DNA of 64,000 nucleotides from Microbispora sp. ZYX-F-249. Lineage in GTDB: Bacteria > Actinomycetota > Actinomycetes > Streptosporangiales > Streptosporangiaceae. The stretch covers positions 124,001 through 188,000 of the forward strand of contig NZ_JBDJAW010000001.1 in NCBI RefSeq assembly GCF_039649665.1, written 5' to 3'. The notes under the pieces are model-generated. The model was not told the DNA's origin. It did no database searches and saw nothing but the letters and a program-made list of their open reading frames with translations. Made by a program: the position numbers and the translations under genes. Shown one piece after another: positions 35,808 through 44,498 of this stretch (position 1 is its first letter; each line of letters opens with the position of its first letter).

Positions 35808-36737
35808 GTGACATCCCAACCCCTTCTATCCGGCCTCGCACAAGACCTCGCCGAACTGGTCGCGAAGATGATCAGCGAGATCCGGCCTCGTCTCGTCGAA
35901 GCGGCGTTGTCGGGCAACCGCTCCGAGAGTCGGAACCTACGGCACGCCGACAACTTTCTATCGGAATACGACCTGTGGATGCACGATCGCTACCGGCACC
36001 TGCTCACTGAGATCATCCCGTCGTACGTCTACGCCTCTGAGGAGGCCGATCCCCAGGTCATAGGAGACGATCCGGACCCTGACCTGTGCGTCCTGGTCGA
36101 TCCGCTCGACACGAGCGAACTCGCCGTCCGAGCCCTGTACGGCTACACGCACGTGCTGGTCTACTCACGCAGCCTCGCCCGCCCGATCGCGGCCGTGGTG
36201 GGCGACATTTTCCACCACCTTCCGATCTATCTCGCAGCCCGCGACGCCTCCGGACACGACCACGCCCTCCTCTTCACGGACGACATGACCCCGCACCCGC
36301 TGAGGCTGGACCGGACCGTCTCGCTGTCAGAGGCGCTGATCACGAACTACTTCATGAAGCCCGCCGAGCGCTTCACGCCGCTCGCCCAGCAGACCCGCCT
36401 GCTGGAGGAATTGAGCCAGTCGTCCCAGGACGGCGCTCGCCGAGGCCGCATCGGAGTCGACTTCGGTTCCATCGGACTCTGCCATGTCGCAGCCGGCTTC
36501 ACCGACGCGGTGATCGAGTTCGCGAAAGGCTTCGCCATCTGGGACCTCGCGCCAGGGCACTACATTCTCACCGCGGCCGGCGGGGTAGTCCTCGATCTCC
36601 AGGGTCACCCGATCCCACTGGACTACCAGTTCGGCACTGTGGCCGACATCCAGAAGGCGATGGACCAACGCCGGAAGTTCGTCGCCGCGTCCAGCCTGTC
36701 TCTGGCTCGGGACATTCTTGACGTGATCCGGCGCTGA
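35808..36737 (+). CDS. Inositol-monophosphatase-like protein
   Basis: A 309-residue member of the Li-sensitive phosphatase superfamily. Metal motifs: ASEEAD (residues 76-81, the G-E-E position), VDPLDTSE (Asp98 and Asp101, normally DPxDGT) and IWDLAPGHYILTAAGG (Trp245-Asp246). DTSE replaces the usual DGT, so metal site 1 is slightly altered. The GTG at 35808 has GGAGG upstream. Superfamily members hydrolyse inositol phosphates, fructose-1,6-bisphosphate or 3'-phosphoadenosine phosphates. Pairing with a phosphoribosyltransferase-fold regulator suggests nucleotide or sugar-phosphate chemistry, which is inference. Confidence 0.78.
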   Translation: MTSQPLLSGLAQDLAELVAKMISEIRPRLVEAALSGNRSESRNLRHADNFLSEYDLWMHDRYRHLLTEIIPSYVYASEEADPQVIGDDPDPDLCVLVDPLDTSELAVRALYGYTHVLVYSRSLARPIAAVVGDIFHHLPIYLAARDASGHDHALLFTDDMTPHPLRLDRTVSLSEALITNYFMKPAERFTPLAQQTRLLEELSQSSQDGARRGRIGVDFGSIGLCHVAAGFTDAVIEFAKGFAIWDLAPGHYILTAAGGVVLDLQGHPIPLDYQFGTVADIQKAMDQRRKFVAASSLSLARDILDVIRR

Positions 36738-36914
36738 TCCTCGCTGTGTGATCAAAGCCGGCTCCGGATCGGGACAACTCAACATCGAGGCCCACGCCCC
36801 TGGACGCCCCCTGGGCTTAAAGCCATCCCGCGCCGTCTCGACCGCCTTCTCCAGCAGGCGGACGGCATCTGCTGCAGCGAGGACGTTTGATTCCGGCGGA
36901 TGCTCTTATGGTTG

Positions 36915-37988
36915 TCAAGCCGCGATTTCGTGATCATCTGCTGTGATGATCCGGTAGAGCTCGCGGGCGATGTAGCGTTTCAGGCAGCGGATGATCTCTT
37001 TCTTGGAGAGGCCGTCTTTGGTGCGTCGTTCCATGTAGGCGTGGGTGCGTGGGTCCCAGCGCAGGCGGCACAGGACGACGCGGTAGAGGGCGGCGTTGGC
37101 TTGGCGGTCGCCGCCGCGGTTGAGCCGGTGCCGGGTGGTCTTGCCGGACGAGGCCGGGATGGGGGCGGCGCCGCAGAGCATGGCGAAGGCGGCCTCCGAA
37201 CGCAGCCGGTCATGGTTTTCACCGGCGGTGACCAGCAACTGGCCGGCGACGTCGGTCCCCACCCCGTGGGCGGCGACGAGGCGGGGATTGATCGCGGCCA
37301 CCAAGGGCTGCAACAGCTCGTCCAGGTCGGCGATCTCGGCCGTCAGCTGCTGGTGGCGGCGGGCCAGCGAGCGCAGGGCGATCTGGGCGGCGGTGGCGGG
37401 TGCGGCGGCATCGCCGGGGTCGGGGCGCAGGCCCGCGCATGCGGCGATCAGCTTCGTGGCGGACAGGCCGCGCAGGAGCGCGCGCAGGTCCTCGGGAGCG
37501 GTGACCAGCAGGGCCTTGATCTGGCGCTGGACATCGGCGCGCTGATCGATCGCGGACCGGCGTGCCACTCGCAGATTACGCAGCGCCTCGATCCGGCCGT
37601 CCCGCTGTTTGGGGGTGCCGGTCCGTTGTCCGGCCAGGGCCGCCTTCGCGGCGGCGATGGCGTCGATGGGGTCGGACTTGCCCTGGAATCGGCGAGCCTT
37701 GCGATCGGGGCGATCGACCTCGACCACGCAGACGTCCCGCTCGCGTAGCAGCCGGGCCAGCCCGGCGCCGTAGACACCGGTGCCCTCGACCCCGACCCGC
37801 ACCAGGTGCCCGAATCCCTGCATCCAACTGAGTAGCGCCTGGTATCCGGCCATGGTGGCGGGGAACTGCTCGCTGCCCAGTACCCGTCCGACCATGTCGA
37901 TGACGGCTGCGGTGTGGGTGTCTTGATGGGTATCGACTCCACCGGCGATCTCAATGATCGCGGTGTCATGCGGTGTAATGGGGGTCAT
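36915..37988 (-). CDS. IS110-family transposase (DEDD recombinase)
   Basis: A 357-residue transposase. The RuvC-like DEDD domain shows GVDTHQDTHTAAVID (Asp), VGVEGTGVYGAGLARLL (Glu) and VVEVDRPDRKARRFQGKSDPIDAIAAAKAAL (two Asp). The C-terminal Tnp_20 domain has AAPIPASSGKTTRHRLNRGG, carrying the proposed catalytic serine, followed by DRQANAALYRVVLCRL. All motifs and the length are intact, so it is probably active. The ATG at 37988 begins MTPITPHD. Confidence 0.93.
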   Translation of the reverse strand: MTPITPHDTAIIEIAGGVDTHQDTHTAAVIDMVGRVLGSEQFPATMAGYQALLSWMQGFGHLVRVGVEGTGVYGAGLARLLRERDVCVVEVDRPDRKARRFQGKSDPIDAIAAAKAALAGQRTGTPKQRDGRIEALRNLRVARRSAIDQRADVQRQIKALLVTAPEDLRALLRGLSATKLIAACAGLRPDPGDAAAPATAAQIALRSLARRHQQLTAEIADLDELLQPLVAAINPRLVAAHGVGTDVAGQLLVTAGENHDRLRSEAAFAMLCGAAPIPASSGKTTRHRLNRGGDRQANAALYRVVLCRLRWDPRTHAYMERRTKDGLSKKEIIRCLKRYIARELYRIITADDHEIAA

Positions 37989-38215
37989 CGTCGTCCTGTC
38001 GTCTTGACCGTGGGCAGGGCGGCACGCACCAGCCGGGCGATGCGGACAAGACAGTGATGGGGCCTCTGGCCAGGCTCTTATTAGGTCACTCCGCCAGGTC
38101 CGGTGAGTGCACATGAGCGCCTCCCGGCCAGGGCCGACAGATCCCGTTGAGGACCCAGGGTCAGTCAGTCGCTGGGTCAAACCCCGCCGGGAGGCACTCA
38201 CCTACATCATCACTG
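37989..38215 (-). ncRNA. Candidate IS110 bridge-RNA region
   Basis: About 230 non-coding bases upstream of the transposase hold a hairpin-capable repeat: GCCTCCCGGC (38119-38128) and GCCGGGAGGC (38186-38195), with GTGAGTG and CACTCAC just outside. IS110-group elements encode a structured bridge RNA in this position that base-pairs with target and donor DNA. The actual RNA ends and loops are not determined here. Confidence 0.35.
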
Positions 38216-40342
38216 TCAGTGGGCGTCCCCGAGCTGGAGGCGAGCTGGTTCAGACAAGGCGGCACGTGCCCCGTCGAAGTCGGCCAGTCGGGCTGCGACC
38301 GTCGCTACCGCCAACCGTTCCGGCAGAACAGCGGCGAACTTCAGACCGCTGACGGCTCGTCTATCGACGTCTGGCAACACCAGGAGTTCGCCGTTACCCG
38401 CGCTTTCACGAGCGTTGCGCCAAGAGGCGAACGTCAAGTCTTCGCGCAGCCGCACATAGAAGTCGGTCGGTCGCTGCACAGGATCGGCGATCGAGGGCAG
38501 CGTGGCTGCCAACGTCGCATTGGCTCGGTAGCCGGCCCAGGTCCACCATCGAACGTCATCGCCTGCGCGAGTTACCAGCGTCCCGCCGGGATGCACGATG
38601 CTCGGTGCCTCATCCTCTCGCCATTCGGCAAGGCAGCCCTGTGCCCGGCGGGTAAGTGACACCGGTGGGTCATCGCCGAGTAGCACATCGCGCATAGCAC
38701 GGGTGAGCTCAAACGACAGGCCAGAGATCCCTCCGCTGGTCCACTTGGCGATGCCGCCGCTGTCGGCCGGTTCGACGAAGACCCTCTTGCGGATCCAGTC
38801 GATGAAGTTCACTCGCCAACTCCGGCCACCCAGGAGCAGGAGGCGCGGCCCTTCCCGGTGCTCGGTCAGCACCGAAGTGTCGGTCTGCCCGATCTCTTGC
38901 CGGCCCGCCAGGACGGTGAACTGCGGCGGCGCGGTGAACGATGCGGTCAGCTCAATGAAATGCCGTCGCCCGAAGCGTCGCTCGGCCTCGGGCCCGATGA
39001 ACAGAAGCCCGCTGTCTTCGTTGAGGTACCCCTCGCTGACCAGGTGGCGCAGGATAGGGGCAGCAGAGCGGTCGAAGGGTGTCAGCCCGTTCCACTCCTC
39101 GGCCCACGCCTGATCACCGATCTTGAGCTGCTGGAGCGTAACCGCCAACAGTTGTTGCGCGACCAGGTGACGCGGTTCCGGCGGTGGGATCACCGGTTCC
39201 ACCCAGCCGCGCCCCCACAGCAGCAACAGACCGGCGGCCTGGAGCAGAGTGTCCTTCCGCGTCGCGAGGAACAAGCAGTTACGCACGCTGTCCGCCCGCC
39301 GCCCGGTTCGCCCGATCCGCTGGAGGAACGACGCGACCGTGCTCGGAGAGTCGATCTGAATCACTCGGTCCAGGTCTCCGACATCGATGCCGAGTTCGAG
39401 GGTGGAAGTGGACACGATGACGCAGTCACGGGCCTCGGCGAATGCCCGCTCCGATCGAGCCCGTTCCTCCGCTGATAGAGAGGCGTGCGATAGAAAGACC
39501 GTTACCTCACGGGCGCGCAGTGCGGCCCCCAGTTGTTCCACCTGCCGGCGCGAGTCGCAGAACACCAGCCGTTTCTCGCCTCGATGCAGTGTCGCGATCA
39601 GTTTCGCGGCGTTGCCGAGCGAGCCCACGTAGTCCAGTTCGACTTCACCGGCTGGGCGTGATGCCCCAGCCGTTTGCGTCGGGTCCGGGGCGACCACCCG
39701 ACCGTTCCGCTTGCCCGCCCGGGCCCCCTGCAGCCAGCTGAGCAGGTGTTCCGGATTGCCGACGGTCGCCGACAGCCCAATTCGCTGGATAGGTTGCCCG
39801 GTCACCCGCTCCAGCCGTTCCAGTACGGCCAGCAGGTGCCACCCGCGGTCGTCGCCGGCGAAGGCATGTACCTCGTCCACGATCACCGCCCGGACCTGTC
39901 CCAGCAGGTATGAGTGATCGGTTTTCACCCCGATCAGCATCGCCTCCAGCGACTCCGGGGTGGTGAGCAGAATGTCCGGTGGATCAAGACGGATCCGGCG
40001 CCGCTGCGATTCACGAACGTCGCCATGCCAGAGCGCGGCCCGCCGCCCAACCCACTGGGCGTAGGAGTCAACTCGTGGGGCCAGATTGTTGAGGAGCGCC
40101 TTCAGCGGGCACAGGTACAGCACCGACACCCCGGTCCAACGCTTCCGGGTCATCGCGGACAGCATCGGAAAGCACGCCGCTTCCGTCTTGCCCCCAGCGG
40201 TAGGGGCGAGCAGCACCGCGTCGTCACCGTCCATCAGCGGTTCGATCGCCGCCCGCTGCAGTTCACGCAGGTCCGGCCAGCCGAGAGTATTGACGATGTG
40301 ATGCAGCACAACTGGATCGAGCCGATCCAGCGGGTCCGCCAT
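38216..40342 (-). CDS. brxHI: BREX type 2 helicase BrxHI
   Basis: A 708-residue superfamily-2 DNA helicase. Motifs: Q-like LRELQRAAIEPLMDG, Walker A LAPTAGGKTEAA (about 46-55), VIVDEVHAFAG (DEVH at 156-159), GLSATVGNP (motif III), STSTLELGIDVGDLDRVIQ (V) and QRIGRTGRR (VI). The C-terminal half is a helicase-associated region. The ATG at 40342 overlaps the brxD stop as TGATG (a GTG three bases earlier is also possible). It is the last gene of the BREX operon and ends against the IS110 element with no visible terminator. Confidence 0.88.
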   Translation of the reverse strand: MADPLDRLDPVVLHHIVNTLGWPDLRELQRAAIEPLMDGDDAVLLAPTAGGKTEAACFPMLSAMTRKRWTGVSVLYLCPLKALLNNLAPRVDSYAQWVGRRAALWHGDVRESQRRRIRLDPPDILLTTPESLEAMLIGVKTDHSYLLGQVRAVIVDEVHAFAGDDRGWHLLAVLERLERVTGQPIQRIGLSATVGNPEHLLSWLQGARAGKRNGRVVAPDPTQTAGASRPAGEVELDYVGSLGNAAKLIATLHRGEKRLVFCDSRRQVEQLGAALRAREVTVFLSHASLSAEERARSERAFAEARDCVIVSTSTLELGIDVGDLDRVIQIDSPSTVASFLQRIGRTGRRADSVRNCLFLATRKDTLLQAAGLLLLWGRGWVEPVIPPPEPRHLVAQQLLAVTLQQLKIGDQAWAEEWNGLTPFDRSAAPILRHLVSEGYLNEDSGLLFIGPEAERRFGRRHFIELTASFTAPPQFTVLAGRQEIGQTDTSVLTEHREGPRLLLLGGRSWRVNFIDWIRKRVFVEPADSGGIAKWTSGGISGLSFELTRAMRDVLLGDDPPVSLTRRAQGCLAEWREDEAPSIVHPGGTLVTRAGDDVRWWTWAGYRANATLAATLPSIADPVQRPTDFYVRLREDLTFASWRNARESAGNGELLVLPDVDRRAVSGLKFAAVLPERLAVATVAARLADFDGARAALSEPARLQLGDAH

Positions 40343-41661
40343 CACAGGTCCAGTTCGATGTCGTCGGCAGATGCGGCGAGGTTTCGTTCGACGTCGGTGA
40401 GCTCGCCACTGGTCACGGTCAGCCGATAGTGCTGGCGTGGGTCGAAGTCCTCGAACTGGTCGATTCGGTCGAGTACGTCGCCAACGAGCTTCTTGAGGAA
40501 CAATCGGGGCGCCACTCCGACCTTGCCGCCGAGCGCCCCGCCAACCGCTCGCGCCAAGTCGGCGATGTACGCGTCGTCAGCGAGAATCTTGACCCGCTCA
40601 GAAGATCCGATGGCGTACAGGTCGCGAATGGTCGCCCCGAGGTCGACCAGCGACTCAAGCGTGAATCCGGGGAGCCGGAGCTGGACCGCACGTGGGTTGT
40701 CGAAGCGCGGATCCGTCGTGAAGTCGGTTGCGAGACGCTGAGCCAGCGGGGCGAGACGCTGCACGCCATGCTGGGAGTCGAAGAACACCGGGGTTCCCGT
40801 GATCACGAGATACAGGCCGGGGAAACGGCCGGAGTGCACTTCGTCGATGAGCTGACGCAGCGCATTGAGCGCCTTGTCGCGGGCGTCGGAACGCACCCGC
40901 TGCAGGGTCTCGACCTCGTCCAGCACGACGAAGAGCCCGGGATGGCCGGTGTCGCGCAACACGGTCAGCAGCCCCTGCAGGAATCCGAGCGCCCCGAAGT
41001 GATCAAGGTCTCCGCGTACCCCAGCTGCCCGGCGAGGGGCGGCGGCCACGTGGGGCTGTCCACCGAGCCAGGCAAGCACAGCGGCAGCGGTCGCCTCGTC
41101 CCCGCCCACCAACGCGTTCCGATAGCCACGCAATGCCGTGGCGAAGGACGGTGCGTGTCGAGACACCTCAGCCAACCGAGCGACCAGCAGCTTCTCCACC
41201 TCGGAGGGGAGCTCCTCCTCGGTGGCTCCAGCAGCCAGGGCGTCCTCTTCCAGTGCGTAGAACCACGCGTCCACCACCGGCCGCAGCGCGCTCGGCGGGA
41301 AGCTGGCGGTGGTGAGCCGCTCGGTCAGCCTCCGGTAGACGGTCTCCAGCTTGTGCAGCGGGGTTTCGGTCTCGGAGATCTGGATCTCCGAGACGGCGAA
41401 GTTGCGCCGCTTGGCACGTTCCCCCAGCCAGCGCGTGAAAAATGTCTTGCCCGAGCCGTACTCTCCCCGAACAGCCTTGAACACTGATGCCCCGGAGGCG
41501 ACGGCCTCCAACTCTGCGTCAAGCGCCGTCTCGAAGCGATCCAGGCCGGTGGCGAGCAGGTCGAGACCGCTCTCGGGTACGGCTCCGCGCCGCAGCGCGT
41601 CAATCACCGCACGCCGTCGCGTCGCGCTGACCTGTGACGACCGAACGTTACCCACGCCCAT
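40342..41661 (-). CDS. brxD: BREX type 2 ATP-binding protein BrxD
   Basis: A 439-residue AAA-type ATPase. Walker A is VRGEYGSGKTFFTRWL (residues 65-80), Walker B FVVLDEVETLQRV, and a sensor-like LYLVITGTPVFFD. The N-terminal RRAVIDALRRGAVPESGLDLLATGLDRF is characteristic of the BrxD (DUF2791) family. The ATG at 41661 overlaps the pglZ stop as TGATG. It is required in type 2 BREX together with BrxHI, though its mechanism is unknown. Confidence 0.9.
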   Translation of the reverse strand: MGVGNVRSSQVSATRRRAVIDALRRGAVPESGLDLLATGLDRFETALDAELEAVASGASVFKAVRGEYGSGKTFFTRWLGERAKRRNFAVSEIQISETETPLHKLETVYRRLTERLTTASFPPSALRPVVDAWFYALEEDALAAGATEEELPSEVEKLLVARLAEVSRHAPSFATALRGYRNALVGGDEATAAAVLAWLGGQPHVAAAPRRAAGVRGDLDHFGALGFLQGLLTVLRDTGHPGLFVVLDEVETLQRVRSDARDKALNALRQLIDEVHSGRFPGLYLVITGTPVFFDSQHGVQRLAPLAQRLATDFTTDPRFDNPRAVQLRLPGFTLESLVDLGATIRDLYAIGSSERVKILADDAYIADLARAVGGALGGKVGVAPRLFLKKLVGDVLDRIDQFEDFDPRQHYRLTVTSGELTDVERNLAASADDIELDL

Positions 41662-44498
41662 CAGTGTCCCAGCTCGAACTGATCCCGGAGCAGGCCGGTG
41701 TTCAGCCGTAGCGTCCTTCCGTCGGGCAGGGTCTCCAAAACTTGTACGCCGTCGTAGTTCAGGAGCTGGCGCAGCACCGCGGCGAAGCCGTCGGCACGGA
41801 CGGCTGGGTAACCGATCCGCTGCGCGAGCGCGGTAACGGGAAGCGTGCCGGTGTCGAGCAGCGCACACATGGCCGTTTGGACTTTGTCCATGGGGGGCTT
41901 GCGTGCCAGCAGGTTAACCTGCTCCTTGAAGATCACCGAGGCGAGCAGCGCGTCAACGAGGGCATCACGGGCCGACTGCACCGGAGGGGCGGCCTGCCGG
42001 GTCAGGTCCATCTCGAACAGCGCTTCGCTTGCGGCCGGTTGCGACTTCACCCGCTTGGAAGGCTTAGCCGGCTTCTTGGGTTCTGTGGCCACCGGCCGTA
42101 GCGGTTCGGCCTGGAGCGACCACCACTTTGGGCGCTGGTCGCCGAGTTCGCGCCACCCTTTCGGAGGATCGGCGCCGAACGGCAGGAATGCCAGAACTGG
42201 AATGGCGAACTCGGCGAGCGAGGCACCACCGTGGTAGCCGGCCTTCTGTGCGGTGTACCGAGAGTCCGCGTCCCACAGCGCCACGATCTCGCCACCGGGT
42301 TCCGGCCACACCACTCGTGGACCAGACAGCGCGATCTCAGTCTCCGCCAGCGGCCCCCCGGGCGTCCGATGGCGGGCGGAGCCAAAGCCCTCGCCGTCGA
42401 TCTTCATCCCGTGGCGGTCCACGACGTGTCCGTGGTCGCTGGTGATGATCACCGTCATCCCCTGCTCTGCGCCGATCCGCAGCAGTTCTCGCAGCTTGCC
42501 GATCTGATCGAGCCGCCAGGATCCGTCGCCCAGCTTCTGTTCCTTGGCGAGCCGGTCGTCAATGGTGTTCAGCACGACCGCGACATGGGTGTGCTGATCG
42601 GTGAGAGCAGCGGTCAGTTCAGGCCCGAACGAATCGCCGACCGTTTCGCCGCGCAGGTCGTCCTTGTGAAAGACCGCGGCCGGAGCCCCACCCCAGAACC
42701 GGTGAGCGGGGAACATCCGTTTCTCGTCGGTCTGGTTCCCCTTCGTGAGCTTGCCCGCGAACAGCGATGTGCGCGACACAGCGGTCAACGTGGGCAGCGC
42801 CGCAGCCATGGCACGGCGTCGCGGCTGACCCTCCGCATTGGACACCGGGTCGTATTCAGCCCACTGCCTGCGCAATTCCTCACCAAGTTCGGCGGCGATC
42901 GCGGCGCTCATGCCGTCCAAGACCAGAAGCAGCACCCGGCGCCCCGCTTTGGGTGCCACCAGTGGGCGGACCACCCGGCTCAAAAACGTCTCGACCGTCA
43001 GCAAGGAGCCGGGGTCGGTGCCCGCCGCGGTCCACCCGGCCAGTGTCGTGGCGAACGACCGGTCGATTTTTCTCCTCTGCTCGCGAGCACGAGCGCCCAG
43101 CGTGTCGTAGGCGGCCTTTAGCACCGGTTCAGGGTCGCCTCCTGACTCGATGTGCTCTAGAGCCTGATCCACCCAGCCCGTTTCGGCAACGTGTCGCTGC
43201 ACGGCCGCCGCGACCGTCTCGACTTCGATAACCGGATCGGTCGCGAGCCACTGGGCCAGCCGCTGTCCCATCCGAGCACGCTCGATCCGCACTCGGGCAT
43301 CCGGATCCACAGCCAGGTGGTGGGCGTCCAGCGCCCGAACGGCCTTCGCGATCACCTGCGGCTCTCCGGTAGCCAGGGCTTGCCCCGCCGCGACGAAGCG
43401 CGCTTTCAGCCCTGCGGCCATCACGGGGCTAGCCGCCGCTTCGGCTTCGGCGCCGAACTGCCGTGCAAGCGCCTCCGCCCGGTCCAGCACCATGCTGGTG
43501 ATCCGACGTGCTTCGCGCGCCGTTTTCTCATCTGCGTCGGTACGGCTCATGCCCAGCAGCACCGTCACGAACTCCTCGCAGGCCCGCCCGAACGCGGCCA
43601 CCAGCCCGTCCAGGGCTTCGCCCACTGCGGGTGGCTGTTCGCCAAGCCACCGTTCGACCCGCCCCCTCGCCCGGTAGGTCTGCGCGTCGGCCTCGGCATG
43701 CTGCCACAGGGCCGCACACACCAGCCCGTACGGCACCGCATCGGCTCCGTGCTCGGCCGTCACCAGCGCCATGAGCGCCTTCCCTGCTGCTCCCGCCTGG
43801 TCCTCCTCTCCGAGGAAGGCGGCCAGCCCTTCGCGTTCCGGCCCCCGCAAGGCGAGTAGCCGCTCCGGCCCCCCCGGACTGATCGACCATGACAGCAGGG
43901 CATAGATGTCCAGGTTGTCGCCGAGCACCTGATCGTGGTCAGTGTCGTAGCGTCCGAGCCGGAGCCGCCGGAGGGCGAGCTCGGCGAGCGCCGCCCGTCG
44001 GGACAGCAGGCCCCCAGCCAGCGGAGGCCAGCCCCCTGGTGGGGTGGCGTCAAGAAGCGCTTCGGCCGCCCAGTTGATGTCCCGCAGCCGGGGATCGATC
44101 TGCTCGGCCCCGAACGCCTCCCGCACGACGTTCCAGCTGTCGACGGTCTCGATGCGTTGTTTGTGCACACGGGCGAGGATCGCCGGATCCAGCTCGGGTT
44201 GTTCACGATCGGTCAGCACGACCAGAACCGCGGGCGCGTCGGCACCTGCCTTCATATGCGCGAGCACCAGTTCGTGTACGGCCAGCGGAGAGGAAGCGGT
44301 CGCGACCTGGACTCGTTGACCGGAGCCCCAGACTATCTCGGCGGGGCCATCCCAATGGGGTGTGGAGCGCAGTAAGACGACACGCCGTCGTCCCTCACCC
44401 GTCAACGAGGAGGCCAGAGACGACTGCGACGTCAGGTATTGGGTGACGGTCGTAGTGTTCAGCCGTACCGTTCCGAGGGTGGCGCCCGCGGTGCTCAT
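41661..44498 (-). CDS. pglZ: BREX type 2 PglZ, alkaline-phosphatase-fold protein
   Basis: A 945-residue protein. The C-terminal half shows the alkaline-phosphatase superfamily core of Pgl[21 protein letters not shown] (metal-binding Asp and nucleophile region) and [20 protein letters not shown] (DHGH), with [20 protein letters not shown] after it. The N-terminal half is helical. PglZ is the hallmark BREX protein and in Streptomyces counteracts PglX toxicity. The ATG at 44498 overlaps the pglY stop as TGATG. Confidence 0.93.
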   Translation of the reverse strand: MSTAGATLGTVRLNTTTVTQYLTSQSSLASSLTGEGRRRVVLLRSTPHWDGPAEIVWGSGQRVQVATASSPLAVHELVLAHMKAGADAPAVLVVLTDREQPELDPAILARVHKQRIETVDSWNVVREAFGAEQIDPRLRDINWAAEALLDATPPGGWPPLAGGLLSRRAALAELALRRLRLGRYDTDHDQVLGDNLDIYALLSWSISPGGPERLLALRGPEREGLAAFLGEEDQAGAAGKALMALVTAEHGADAVPYGLVCAALWQHAEADAQTYRARGRVERWLGEQPPAVGEALDGLVAAFGRACEEFVTVLLGMSRTDADEKTAREARRITSMVLDRAEALARQFGAEAEAAASPVMAAGLKARFVAAGQALATGEPQVIAKAVRALDAHHLAVDPDARVRIERARMGQRLAQWLATDPVIEVETVAAAVQRHVAETGWVDQALEHIESGGDPEPVLKAAYDTLGARAREQRRKIDRSFATTLAGWTAAGTDPGSLLTVETFLSRVVRPLVAPKAGRRVLLLVLDGMSAAIAAELGEELRRQWAEYDPVSNAEGQPRRRAMAAALPTLTAVSRTSLFAGKLTKGNQTDEKRMFPAHRFWGGAPAAVFHKDDLRGETVGDSFGPELTAALTDQHTHVAVVLNTIDDRLAKEQKLGDGSWRLDQIGKLRELLRIGAEQGMTVIITSDHGHVVDRHGMKIDGEGFGSARHRTPGGPLAETEIALSGPRVVWPEPGGEIVALWDADSRYTAQKAGYHGGASLAEFAIPVLAFLPFGADPPKGWRELGDQRPKWWSLQAEPLRPVATEPKKPAKPSKRVKSQPAASEALFEMDLTRQAAPPVQSARDALVDALLASVIFKEQVNLLARKPPMDKVQTAMCALLDTGTLPVTALAQRIGYPAVRADGFAAVLRQLLNYDGVQVLETLPDGRTLRLNTGLLRDQFELGH

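Larger units (their letters stand above)
36900..38215. mobile_element. IS110-family insertion sequence (ends approximate)
   Basis: The IS110-type transposase gene and its long 5' non-coding flank occupy the space between the IMPase-like gene and the last BREX gene. IS110 elements lack clear terminal inverted repeats, and I cannot fix the ends from one copy. The right end probably lies within about 20 bases of the brxHI stop at 38216. Confidence 0.65.
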
